DNA of 7,619 nt from Lachnospiraceae bacterium (GTDB taxonomy: Bacteria; Bacillota; Clostridia; Lachnospirales; Lachnospiraceae), in contig DMLD01000102.1 of the NCBI GenBank assembly GCA_003453515.1, forward strand, positions 1-7,619, given 5' to 3'. The first letter of the stretch is position 1; each line of letters opens with the position of its first letter. The translations under genes and the position numbers were made by a program. The notes under the pieces are model-generated. The model did no database searches. It saw nothing but the letters and a program-made list of their open reading frames with translations, and was not told where the DNA came from. This document shows positions 1 through 6,065 of this stretch, piece after piece.

Positions 1-36
1 TACGGTTTCGAATAGGCGCAAAAGGAGAAAACGAAA

Positions 37-1224
37 ATGATATCAGAAAAGATGCACGCGCTTGGAACGAGCCCTTCCAAGATACGCGACCTGTTTGAGT
101 ATGGAAACAGGAGAAAAGAAGAGATAGGGGCTGACAACGTTTACGATTTTTCAATAGGAAACCCCAGTGTAGAGCCGCCTGCGAGGGTGAGAGAGGTCAT
201 TGAGGAGCTGATCGCGACCGAGGATTCAGTAGCGCTCCACGGATACACCTCCGCGCCGGGCGATATGGGTGTCCGACAGGCTATATGTGACCACGTAAAC
301 AGCATGCAGAAGGTCACGCTAACCCCCGATCACGTCTATATGACCTGTGGGGCAGCGGCATCGCTCATGATATCGCTGAGAGCACTTTGCGAGGAAGGGG
401 ACGAGTTTTTGACCTTCGCGCCGTTTTTCCCGGAGTACAGGGTCTTCACCGAGAGCGTCGGAGGGAGGTTCGGCACTGTGGCGTGCGATCCGGTCACATT
501 TCAGCCGGATATAGAGGATCTGAAGAAAAAGATCACGAAAAATACCAAGGGAATCATCATAAACTCGCCAAACAACCCCTCGGGTGCGGTTATCAGCGAG
601 GAAAACCTGATTGCCGTGTGCGATGTGCTTAGAGACAAAGCTAGGGAGTACGCCCATCCGATAGTGCTTATCGCCGACGAGCCCTACAGAGAGCTTGTTT
701 ACGGCGAGGTGAAGGTACCTGCGCCGATGGACTACTACGACGACACGATAGTGTGCTACTCCTACTCAAAGTCGCTGTCGCTGCCTGGCGAGCGTATCGG
801 ATACATCGCCGTGAGCACGAGGATGAGCGAGGACAAGGATGTGTACTTCGCGATATGCGGTGCGGGCAGATCGCTTGGCTATGTGTGCGCGCCGAGCCTA
901 TTTCAGAGGGTTGTTGCGAGGTGCCAGGGGCTGACGAGTGACATATCGGTCTACAAAAAGAACAGGGACATCCTGTCAGAGGCACTCAAAAAGCTCGGAT
1001 TTGAGGTGGTAAATCCCGATGGAGCCTTTTATCTGTTTGTGAAGGCACTGGAGGACGATGCAGAGGCGTTTGCCGAGAAGGCAAAGGAGTTTGAGCTGCT
1101 ATTGGTTCCGTCCGACAGCTTCGGAGTGCCGGGCTACGTCAGGATATCGTACTGTGTCGGCACTGAGATGATCGAGAGATCGCTCCCTGCCTTTGAGAAG
1201 CTCGCAAAAAGCTACGGAAAGTGA
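37..1224 (+). CDS. PLP-dependent aminotransferase, class I/II (aspartate aminotransferase-like)
   Basis: A 395-residue cytosolic fold-type I aminotransferase that transfers an amino group between an amino acid and a 2-oxo acid. The key AAT-fold residues are visible: NNPSG at 179-183 (Asn180 near the PLP ring), ADEPY at 213-217 (Asp214 would bind the pyridine nitrogen, Tyr217 the ring hydroxyl), SYSKS with Lys245 as the Schiff-base lysine, ERIGY with Arg253 as a phosphate ligand, and YVRISY with Arg369 as the expected alpha-carboxylate-binding arginine. Length is normal for the family and no catalytic residue is missing. The start at 37 is chosen because AAAGGAG (21-27) lies 9 bp upstream; a second ATG at 52 lacks such a site. 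The substrate cannot be read from sequence: aspartate, alanine, aromatic or other amino acids are all possible, so no symbol is given. The next gene begins 105 bp downstream. Confidence 0.93.
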   Translation: MISEKMHALGTSPSKIRDLFEYGNRRKEEIGADNVYDFSIGNPSVEPPARVREVIEELIATEDSVALHGYTSAPGDMGVRQAICDHVNSMQKVTLTPDHVYMTCGAAASLMISLRALCEEGDEFLTFAPFFPEYRVFTESVGGRFGTVACDPVTFQPDIEDLKKKITKNTKGIIINSPNNPSGAVISEENLIAVCDVLRDKAREYAHPIVLIADEPYRELVYGEVKVPAPMDYYDDTIVCYSYSKSLSLPGERIGYIAVSTRMSEDKDVYFAICGAGRSLGYVCAPSLFQRVVARCQGLTSDISVYKKNRDILSEALKKLGFEVVNPDGAFYLFVKALEDDAEAFAEKAKEFELLLVPSDSFGVPGYVRISYCVGTEMIERSLPAFEKLAKSYGK

Positions 1225-1319
1225 AAGCGTGAGGTATCACGTTAAAACAAAATATAACAAGCGTGGAACGGCGAAGCTGCGGTGCTTATACGACCCTTTA
1301 ACTTTAGCCGCTCCGGAAT

Positions 1320-1324
1320 GGAGG
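1320..1324 (+). promoter_or_regulatory. Ribosome binding site that sets the pta start
   Basis: GGAGG lies 5 bp before the ATG at 1330. It favours that start over the in-frame GTG at 1282 and ATG at 1318, neither of which has a comparable site. Pta homologues also begin at about this point, with a short helix before the KKIVFTEG strand. Confidence 0.8.
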
Positions 1325-1329
1325 AAATC

Positions 1330-2319
1330 ATGGCATTTGGTTTTGGAAAGTTGATTGAGATTCTGAAAAAGGATCCGAAGAAGATCGTTTTTACCGAGGG
1401 AAAGGATCCCCGTATTCTGGAGGCATCCTCGAGACTTTTGGCGTCTACATTCCTCGAGCCCATTCTTATAGGAAATGAGGATGAGATATTTGAGGCGGCA
1501 GCGGATGTCGGCTTCAACATCAGAGGTGCGAGGATCATAGATCCCGATAAGTATGACAAGATGGATGAGATGGTCGATACGCTCTACGAGCTTCGCCGTG
1601 CCAAGGGACTTACCAAGGAGGACGCGACCAAGCTCTGCCATCAGGGCAACTACTTTGGTACGATGCTTGTAAAGATGGGAGAGGCGGATGCGCTGCTCGG
1701 CGGTGCTACGTACTCGACGGCGGATACCGTAAGACCCGCTCTCCAGATCATCAAGACAAAGCCCGGAAAGAGCATGGTAGCATCGTGCTTCATCCTTGTG
1801 CGTGAGGGCGCGACCGGCGGTAACTCGGTACTCGCCATGGGTGACTGTGCCATCAACATCAAGCCGTCAGAGGACGACCTCGTTGAGATCGCTCTCGATG
1901 TGGCTGACTGTGCAAAGGTGTTCGGTATCGATCCCAAGCTCGCATTTTTGAGCTACTCGACCTACGGTTCCGGCTCGGGAGAGATCGTTGACAAGATGAG
2001 AAATGCGGCAGAGAAGACCAGAAAGGCTGCACCGGATCTTCCGATCGCAGGAGATACACTGCAGTTCGACGCGGCAGTGAACCCCAGAGTTGCGAGGACG
2101 AAGTGTCCCGAGGATCCCGTTGCCGGCGAGGCGAATACATTTATCTTCCCGGATATCGCAGCGGGCAACATCGGCTACAAGATCGCTCAGCACCTCGGAA
2201 ACTTCGATGCGTACGGTCCGATACTTCTCGGGCTCAACGCTCCGATCAACGATCTGTCCAGGGGCTGCAACGCTTCGGAGGTCTACTCGATGGCTATAGT
2301 TACGGCGGCGCTGGCATAA
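1330..2319 (+). CDS. pta: Phosphate acetyltransferase (phosphotransacetylase)
   Basis: Interconverts acetyl-CoA plus phosphate with acetyl phosphate plus CoA, the first step of acetate formation and substrate-level ATP synthesis in fermenters. At 329 residues it is the short, single-domain Pta of Gram-positives, without the N-terminal DRTGG region of the enterobacterial enzyme. Visible signatures are KKIVFTEGKDPR (17-28), YSTADTVRPAL (128-138, with Arg135), FLSYSTYGSGSG (206-217), LQFDAA (244-249), a long motif at 269-286 (NTFIFPDIAAG and following), and GLNAPINDLSRGC (301-313). Ser310-Arg311 correspond to the active-site Ser309-Arg310 of the Methanosarcina thermophila enzyme. By my hand alignment Glu317 replaces its proposed catalytic Asp316; this is a conservative change that should be tested in an alignment. 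Acetate kinase, the usual partner, is not in the window; metF follows after 99 bp. A TATAAC at 1253-1258 could be a -10, but it has no convincing -35. Confidence 0.96.
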   Translation: MAFGFGKLIEILKKDPKKIVFTEGKDPRILEASSRLLASTFLEPILIGNEDEIFEAAADVGFNIRGARIIDPDKYDKMDEMVDTLYELRRAKGLTKEDATKLCHQGNYFGTMLVKMGEADALLGGATYSTADTVRPALQIIKTKPGKSMVASCFILVREGATGGNSVLAMGDCAINIKPSEDDLVEIALDVADCAKVFGIDPKLAFLSYSTYGSGSGEIVDKMRNAAEKTRKAAPDLPIAGDTLQFDAAVNPRVARTKCPEDPVAGEANTFIFPDIAAGNIGYKIAQHLGNFDAYGPILLGLNAPINDLSRGCNASEVYSMAIVTAALA

Positions 2320-2350
2320 GTGCCGCACGCGACGGCACCAAAATAAAAGC

Positions 2351-2380
2351 CACATGACCGCAAAACACATGACCGCAAAA
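2351..2380 (+). repeat. Perfect 15-bp tandem direct repeat between pta and metF
   Basis: The unit CACATGACCGCAAAA occurs twice head to tail (2351-2365 and 2366-2380), and CATATG follows at once, echoing the first bases of a third copy. The array lies within the 99-bp pta-metF gap, about 40 bp before the metF start. It could be a simple slippage duplication or a pair of protein-binding sites (period 15 bp). Nothing else in the window repeats it. Confidence 0.9.
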
Positions 2381-2418
2381 CATATGTAACAGCAATATAT
2401 ATTTAGGAAAGAATCAGG

Positions 2419-3270
2419 ATGATAAAGGAAAGATTTCACACCAACAGACCGACCTACTCCATCGAGGTGTTCCCGCCGAAGAAGGACACGGATGTATCGG
2501 TCATATACGACGCTTTGGATGAGTTCAAGTACCTGCAGCCCGATTTTATCAGCGTGACCTACGGCGCGGGCGGCAACACGGTCGAGAACACATTTGCCAT
2601 AGCGAACTACATACAGAACCAGTGCAGGATCGAGGCGCTGTGTCACTTGACGTGCGCAGCGATCCCGGATCCTCTGTTTTTGAAAAATTTCCTCACGAAC
2701 ATCTACAAAAACGGCGTGAAAAATCTTCTGCCGCTTCGTGGGGATCAGCCAAAGGGCATGAGTGACGAGGTGTTCAATTCAAGGTACTACAAGCACGCCT
2801 CCGATCTCGTGCGCGAGGTGAAGGACTCATACGACTTCTGTGTGGCGGGAGCCTGCTACCCGGAGGTACATCCGGAGGCAAAAAGCGCGGATGAGGACTT
2901 GAAAAACCTGAAGCTCAAGGTGGAGCAGGGGGTCGACTTTTTGACGACCCAGCTGTTTTACGACAACGAGATATTTTTCAAATTCATGGAGAGAGTCAGA
3001 GGGGCAGGGATCGGTGTCCCCGTGCTTGCGGGATTGATGCCGGTGACCTCGTACAGGCAGATCGACAACATCATCAGACTGTCCGGTACGGCGATCCCAA
3101 AGGCGTTTATGGACGATCTGGAAAAATACAAGGATAACGACAGAGACGTAAAAAAATGCAGCATCGACTTCATCAAAAGGCAGATGGAGGAGCTGTTGAA
3201 CCACGGTGTGAACGGGATACATCTTTACTCCATGAACAAGGTAGAGATAGCAAAGTCTGTATTTGACTGA
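2419..3270 (+). CDS. metF: 5,10-methylenetetrahydrofolate reductase
   Basis: Reduces 5,10-methylene-THF to 5-methyl-THF using FAD and a reduced nucleotide or other electron donor. The product supplies methyl groups for methionine synthesis and, in acetogens, the methyl branch of the Wood-Ljungdahl pathway. The 283-residue TIM-barrel protein has the usual motifs: SIEVFPPK at 14-21 (Glu16 aligns with E. coli catalytic Glu28), VTYGAGG (46-52), CHLTC (75-79), LRGDQP (106-111; Asp109 aligns with the flavin-modulating Asp120), ACYPEVHPE (145-153), FLTTQLFYD (174-182), PVLAGLMPV (201-209) and GIHLYSMN (266-273). Length is typical of the bacterial catalytic domain, and the eukaryotic C-terminal regulatory domain is absent. 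AGGAAAG at 2405-2411 lies 7 bp before the ATG. No cobalamin or SAM riboswitch is evident in the short upstream gap, and no metV or metH neighbour is in the window, so whether it serves methionine or energy metabolism is open. Confidence 0.95.
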   Translation: MIKERFHTNRPTYSIEVFPPKKDTDVSVIYDALDEFKYLQPDFISVTYGAGGNTVENTFAIANYIQNQCRIEALCHLTCAAIPDPLFLKNFLTNIYKNGVKNLLPLRGDQPKGMSDEVFNSRYYKHASDLVREVKDSYDFCVAGACYPEVHPEAKSADEDLKNLKLKVEQGVDFLTTQLFYDNEIFFKFMERVRGAGIGVPVLAGLMPVTSYRQIDNIIRLSGTAIPKAFMDDLEKYKDNDRDVKKCSIDFIKRQMEELLNHGVNGIHLYSMNKVEIAKSVFD

Positions 3271-3314
3271 ATAGATATATGCCCTCTTTGACGGTGCTAT
3301 AGGGATGGTGGCGT

Positions 3315-3331
3315 TGTAACACTTTTGTAAC
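3315..3331 (+). promoter_or_regulatory. WalR/PhoB-type direct-repeat operator of the first paralogue
   Basis: TGTAAC at 3315-3320 and TGTAAC at 3326-3331 are separated by five bases (ACTTT), giving an 11-bp period, about one helical turn. This fits the published WalR (YycF) consensus TGTWAH-N5-TGTWAH at every defined position and is similar in layout to Pho boxes. The copy before the second paralogue (5966-5982) has identical half-sites and spacing. Which OmpR/PhoB-family regulator binds is an inference. Confidence 0.65.
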
Positions 3332-3339
3332 ACCATATA

Positions 3340-3348
3340 TGCTAAGAT
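3340..3348 (+). promoter_or_regulatory. Extended -10 promoter element of the first paralogue
   Basis: TGCTAAGAT is an extended -10: TG, one base, then TAAGAT at 3343-3348. It begins its hexamer exactly 11 bp after the operator, as in the second paralogue. No -35-like hexamer is found at 17 bp (the sequence there is CACTTT), so transcription probably needs an activator on the repeat. The predicted start is near 3355, giving a leader of about 70 nt. Confidence 0.6.
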
Positions 3349-3369
3349 ACGTACATAAGATAAAAATAA

Positions 3370-3400
3370 CGGATATCCGCAGTGATATATAAGGTATCCG
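3370..3400 (+). other. Palindrome and competing inverted repeat in the 5' leader
   Basis: CGGATATCCG (3370-3379) is a perfect 10-bp palindrome. Its left half, CGGATA, can also pair with TATCCG at 3395-3400, giving a longer hairpin. Both lie in the predicted leader between the -10 and the ribosome binding site. No known riboswitch is recognised, the stems are short and a role is unproven. Confidence 0.35.
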
Positions 3401-3411
3401 GATTTTCGTAT

Positions 3412-3419
3412 AAAGGGGG
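3412..3419 (+). promoter_or_regulatory. Ribosome binding site that sets the start at 3427
   Basis: AAAGGGGG lies 7 bp before the ATG at 3427. It favours this start over in-frame upstream codons and over TTG at 3421, and the chosen start yields a clean signal sequence (MRKVFKR, then a hydrophobic run). The second paralogue also uses a G-run site rather than AGGAGG. Confidence 0.75.
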
Positions 3420-3426
3420 CTTGACT

Positions 3427-5904
3427 ATGAGAAAAGTATTTAAAAGAATAACAGCACTGGCACTTACGGCGGCAGTTGCGATCTCCGCGGAGTGCGGCGG
3501 GGTCAGGATACAGAGTGTAAGCCCCGAAGTGAGGATCTCCAAGGCGGCTGAAAGCTCCGGCAGATATGTAGCGGATATCATGGTCAGCCACAGGGAGAGC
3601 AAGGAAGCAGCTCAAGAGGAGCTTGGAGAAGAGTACACCATCCTTGACCGGGATTTCAACGAGGGGATGAGCGGACACTCATGGATTGGCTACACTACGA
3701 CGAATGATGCTGATATGGCTATCAAGGATCTCAAAGTCATGGGGATGGATGGCAACTACTCTGAGTCTGACTACAAGGAGCTTCTCGACAGACATAAAGA
3801 GGTTATCGCAGAGCAGCTCAACACAGTGATCCCCGCTATCATAGAGTATACCAAAAACTATGACGCCGGTATGAAGACTGCTTCATATATCCATACACTG
3901 TTAAATGTTTTCCATGAAGACGATTCAGACAAAAACGTGGGCGACCTCCTGCTTGAAATGGGTCGCAGGCTCGTAAACGACAGAAATGATCCGGAAGCAA
4001 AAGAGACTCTTGAGATGATGTTTGTACAGGGAAACGATTCTGCTATCAGATCCATCGAAAAGCTTCTTACTCAGGCACAGGATACGAAGCTTGTCAAGAA
4101 AGGATCATGGCTTACCCGTATGAGTCTGCTCGGTCCCGACGGATTGTACGCTGTTTATAAGCAGGCATATCCGGGAAAAACAAGATCCTATGTAAACAAG
4201 ATGATAGAAAATGATCTTGGAGATGAAGCGAGTGCAATTTTTACAGAAATAAACAATCTTCAGAGTATCCTGAAGGAAGGTGAAGAATCCAAGCTTTATA
4301 AGGCGATGGGTGATGAGAAAGCCACAGATGAGATAGTTTCAGAGTATGAAGACAAAGAGGAAGTGGATGTCTCGCTTGATTCCGATACGGATGAGCTGCT
4401 CGAAGCCTCATATATGGCGGCAAGTGACGCCGCTGAAACCATGGAACTAAACTCTCAGATGACAGAGATGGTCGTGATCGAGAATTTGAAAAATACGCCG
4501 TATGGTTCCACAAAATCCATGTACGACTTTTTCATGGATAAGAACCTGAAAAAAAGCGATCTGTATACGATGGCGTATGTACTTACCGACGGACAAAAAA
4601 GCATCATAAACGATCTTGGTCTCTATCCGGTATTTGAGAGTATTCTTTCAGAGTACAATGAAAATGTGAGCACAGAAGCGGAAGCGGATGAGGATATGGA
4701 TCTGTCGGACATGGATGAAGGTATGCTTTCCGTATATGATGGTGTAGACCGAAGTGTATTTGACGGAGATACGGCTATCACTGCAGATACGCTCAAGAAC
4801 ATGGAAACCAAGCAGGTAGATGATGTTTTGTCTCCCGAAGGCAATAAAGGCAACCTTAAGCTGGCAGTTGCTATGACAGTGGTTGGATCCTTGAGCGCAT
4901 ATATGGCTGTGAAGTCTTTTACATATGATACAAAGATGCTGTATAAGCCGGTGAGAGAGGTTGTATATGAGATAACCCCTAAAGTGACAAAAATGCAAAA
5001 TGAATTCAGGCTTATGATCAAATATGAAAATGCCTGGAAGTTAAACTGGATAGAGATGTACGCTGGTAATAGCTATCTTCCGGAGGGCTTTAAGCTTTCT
5101 GCTCTCGAATACGAAGGAGCGGATACAGCCAAGACCATAAATGAGACATATAAGTACGCCGCGGAGAAATTGAAGAACACCAGATTGGGGGAACAGCTTG
5201 AAAAATTCACAGTGGGCAATAAAGAAGCACATATGCATTTCTATGGTAATGCTATCGATGCAAATATGCAGAAGACCATAACTAAACAAGTTCCCGACAA
5301 GGTAAGCAAGGTACCAAAAGCCGGTTGGGGAGCAAGGATCGGATATACGCTGGGTGCGGTGTTGGCGTTCGCCTTCGCAGGATATGAGATATATCTCCTG
5401 ACGAGAAGCCACTCGGTAGAGTTTACTCATATTCCTGCAAATATGGTGTACAAAACCACAGAGGGCGATGTTCACTATATGACCTATCACGCAGTGAGAG
5501 ATAAAGCAGGAAATGTCACAGATCTGCATGATAAAAAGGGAGACGGCTGGCAGGTCATCTATACTACTACGGACAGCAATGCCGGTGATCCCGTACTCGC
5601 ATCATCACTGACAGTCAGTGACAGCAACAAATCGAGTGATGCGGATATAGAATACTTGCTCGACTTTGATCAGTCATCACAGTCAAACCTTGCTGACAAG
5701 AAGTATACAGGAAAGAGTACAAAGAGTGTATATATCACCTACAGGACCGGAACGGAAGAATCGGCTGAGGTCGAGGATGATGAAGCTCCCGAACAAACCT
5801 CGGTATTTGCATGGCCGGGTATGCTGTGGGTACTTCTGGCGATCCTGGTGATCGCAGCCATAGCAGCGGGCGCAGGCGTATACTACAGGAAACGGAAGAA
5901 GTGA
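3427..5904 (+). CDS. Exported multi-domain membrane protein of unknown function, paralogue 1
   Basis: I do not recognise a named family for this 825-residue protein. Residues 1-22 form an export signal (basic MRKVFKR plus a hydrophobic core), followed by Cys23-GGVRI. Residues 65-107 hold GEEYTILDRDFNEG...GYTTT..AIKDLKV, which resembles a MABP-like beta-prism repeat (inference). Residues 110-410 look mainly helical and charged, with GDLLLEMGRRL (172-182) and DLYTMAYVLTDGQKSII (378-394). An acidic linker (about 415-432) and SVYDGVDRSVFDGDTAIT (435-452) precede the first membrane segment (about 478-497). Further membrane segments are at about 637-659 and 796-818, and the protein ends RKRKK. Charge distribution suggests ectodomain outside, loop 498-636 inside, 660-795 outside and the C-terminus inside. 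There is no LPXTG motif. It shares many blocks with the gene at 6066, has its own promoter and a terminator, and is by eye more AT-rich than the metabolic genes upstream. Confidence 0.9.
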   Translation: MRKVFKRITALALTAAVAISAECGGVRIQSVSPEVRISKAAESSGRYVADIMVSHRESKEAAQEELGEEYTILDRDFNEGMSGHSWIGYTTTNDADMAIKDLKVMGMDGNYSESDYKELLDRHKEVIAEQLNTVIPAIIEYTKNYDAGMKTASYIHTLLNVFHEDDSDKNVGDLLLEMGRRLVNDRNDPEAKETLEMMFVQGNDSAIRSIEKLLTQAQDTKLVKKGSWLTRMSLLGPDGLYAVYKQAYPGKTRSYVNKMIENDLGDEASAIFTEINNLQSILKEGEESKLYKAMGDEKATDEIVSEYEDKEEVDVSLDSDTDELLEASYMAASDAAETMELNSQMTEMVVIENLKNTPYGSTKSMYDFFMDKNLKKSDLYTMAYVLTDGQKSIINDLGLYPVFESILSEYNENVSTEAEADEDMDLSDMDEGMLSVYDGVDRSVFDGDTAITADTLKNMETKQVDDVLSPEGNKGNLKLAVAMTVVGSLSAYMAVKSFTYDTKMLYKPVREVVYEITPKVTKMQNEFRLMIKYENAWKLNWIEMYAGNSYLPEGFKLSALEYEGADTAKTINETYKYAAEKLKNTRLGEQLEKFTVGNKEAHMHFYGNAIDANMQKTITKQVPDKVSKVPKAGWGARIGYTLGAVLAFAFAGYEIYLLTRSHSVEFTHIPANMVYKTTEGDVHYMTYHAVRDKAGNVTDLHDKKGDGWQVIYTTTDSNAGDPVLASSLTVSDSNKSSDADIEYLLDFDQSSQSNLADKKYTGKSTKSVYITYRTGTEESAEVEDDEAPEQTSVFAWPGMLWVLLAILVIAAIAAGAGVYYRKRKK
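5605..5621 (+). repeat. Inverted repeat inside the first paralogue
   Basis: TCACTGA (5605-5611) and TCAGTGA (5615-5621) form perfect 7-bp arms around a 3-base loop, inside codons for SSLTVSDSN in the second extracytoplasmic region. It has no T-tract, so it is not a terminator. It may be chance within a serine- and aspartate-rich stretch. Confidence 0.4.
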
Positions 5905-5923
5905 GACAGGAAAGATGTAATCC

Positions 5924-5953
5924 AAAAAACGGCGCAGGAGAGCGCCGTTTTTT
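5924..5953 (+). terminator. Rho-independent terminator after the first paralogue
   Basis: AAAAAACGGCGC (5924-5935) and GCGCCGTTTTTT (5942-5953) are perfect complements around the loop AGGAGA, giving a GC-rich core with a six-T tail. It starts 19 bp after the stop codon. The A-tract on the left makes it formally able to act in both directions, but no converging gene exists. It ends before the second paralogue's promoter, which separates the two units. Confidence 0.95.
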
Positions 5954-5965
5954 GTGCGATTGCCC

Positions 5966-5982
5966 TGTAACCCTTTTGTAAC
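5966..5982 (+). promoter_or_regulatory. WalR/PhoB-type direct-repeat operator of the second paralogue
   Basis: TGTAAC at 5966-5971 and 5977-5982, separated by CCTTT, repeat the arrangement at 3315-3331. The common core is TGTAACMCTTTTGTAACAC, differing at one base. Sequence around it is otherwise diverged, which suggests the motif is kept by selection, although a recent duplication of the promoter is an alternative. The box starts 13 bp after the terminator. Confidence 0.65.
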
Positions 5983-5990
5983 ACACAATG

Positions 5991-5999
5991 TGATATGAT
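5991..5999 (+). promoter_or_regulatory. Extended -10 promoter element of the second paralogue
   Basis: TGATATGAT contains the TGN extension and hexamer TATGAT (5994-5999), starting 11 bp after the operator exactly as in the first paralogue. No -35 hexamer is evident. The predicted start near 6006 gives a leader of about 60 nt. ACATAA follows both -10 elements. Confidence 0.62.
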
Positions 6000-6054
6000 A
6001 ACGACATAACAATAGCAAACTCAGTATTTTTATGAAATGTATAGAAATTGGAAC

Positions 6055-6060
6055 GGGGGA
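6055..6060 (+). promoter_or_regulatory. Ribosome binding site of the second paralogue
   Basis: GGGGGA lies 5 bp before the ATG at 6066. It selects this start, which gives a signal sequence aligned residue for residue with that of the first paralogue (Cys23 in both). A plus-strand ATG at 6032 is in another frame and is not used. Confidence 0.7.
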
Positions 6061-6065
6061 TCGAT

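Noticed and set aside
1228..1241. Hairpin CGTGA-GGTA-TCACG just after the aminotransferase stop
   Set aside because: The stem is only 5 bp and is followed by an A-rich, not T-rich, stretch, so it does not qualify as a Rho-independent terminator.
1253..1258. TATAAC as a -10 of a pta promoter
   Set aside because: No acceptable -35 hexamer lies at 16-18 bp and there is no TG extension, so the support is too weak to list.
2321..2337. Inverted repeat TGCCG...CGGCA after pta as a terminator
   Set aside because: The 5-bp arms have a 7-base loop and no T-tract downstream on the plus strand.
2385..2390. Single TGTAAC before metF as another site for the regulator of the paralogues
   Set aside because: There is only one half-site, with no partner 11 bp away, so it does not fit the repeat operator.
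1867..2646. 259-codon open frame on the minus strand across the end of pta and the start of metF
   Set aside because: It lies antisense to two well-supported genes, its translation is rich in Cys, Arg and His in a way typical of shadow frames, and no family motif is seen.
2827..3678. 283-codon minus-strand frame antisense to metF and the first paralogue
   Set aside because: It crosses a promoter and two plus-strand coding regions, has no start context, and its translation has no recognisable domain.
5041..5529. Minus-strand frame of 162 codons inside the first paralogue
   Set aside because: It is wholly antisense to a conserved coding region and is Cys/His/Ile rich with no motif; it is a shadow.
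5788..5901. Sortase-type cell-wall sorting signal at the C-terminus of the first paralogue
   Set aside because: The hydrophobic segment and RKRKK tail look like a sorting signal, but there is no LPXTG or close variant before it (the sequence is EAPEQTSVFAWPG). A plain membrane anchor explains it.
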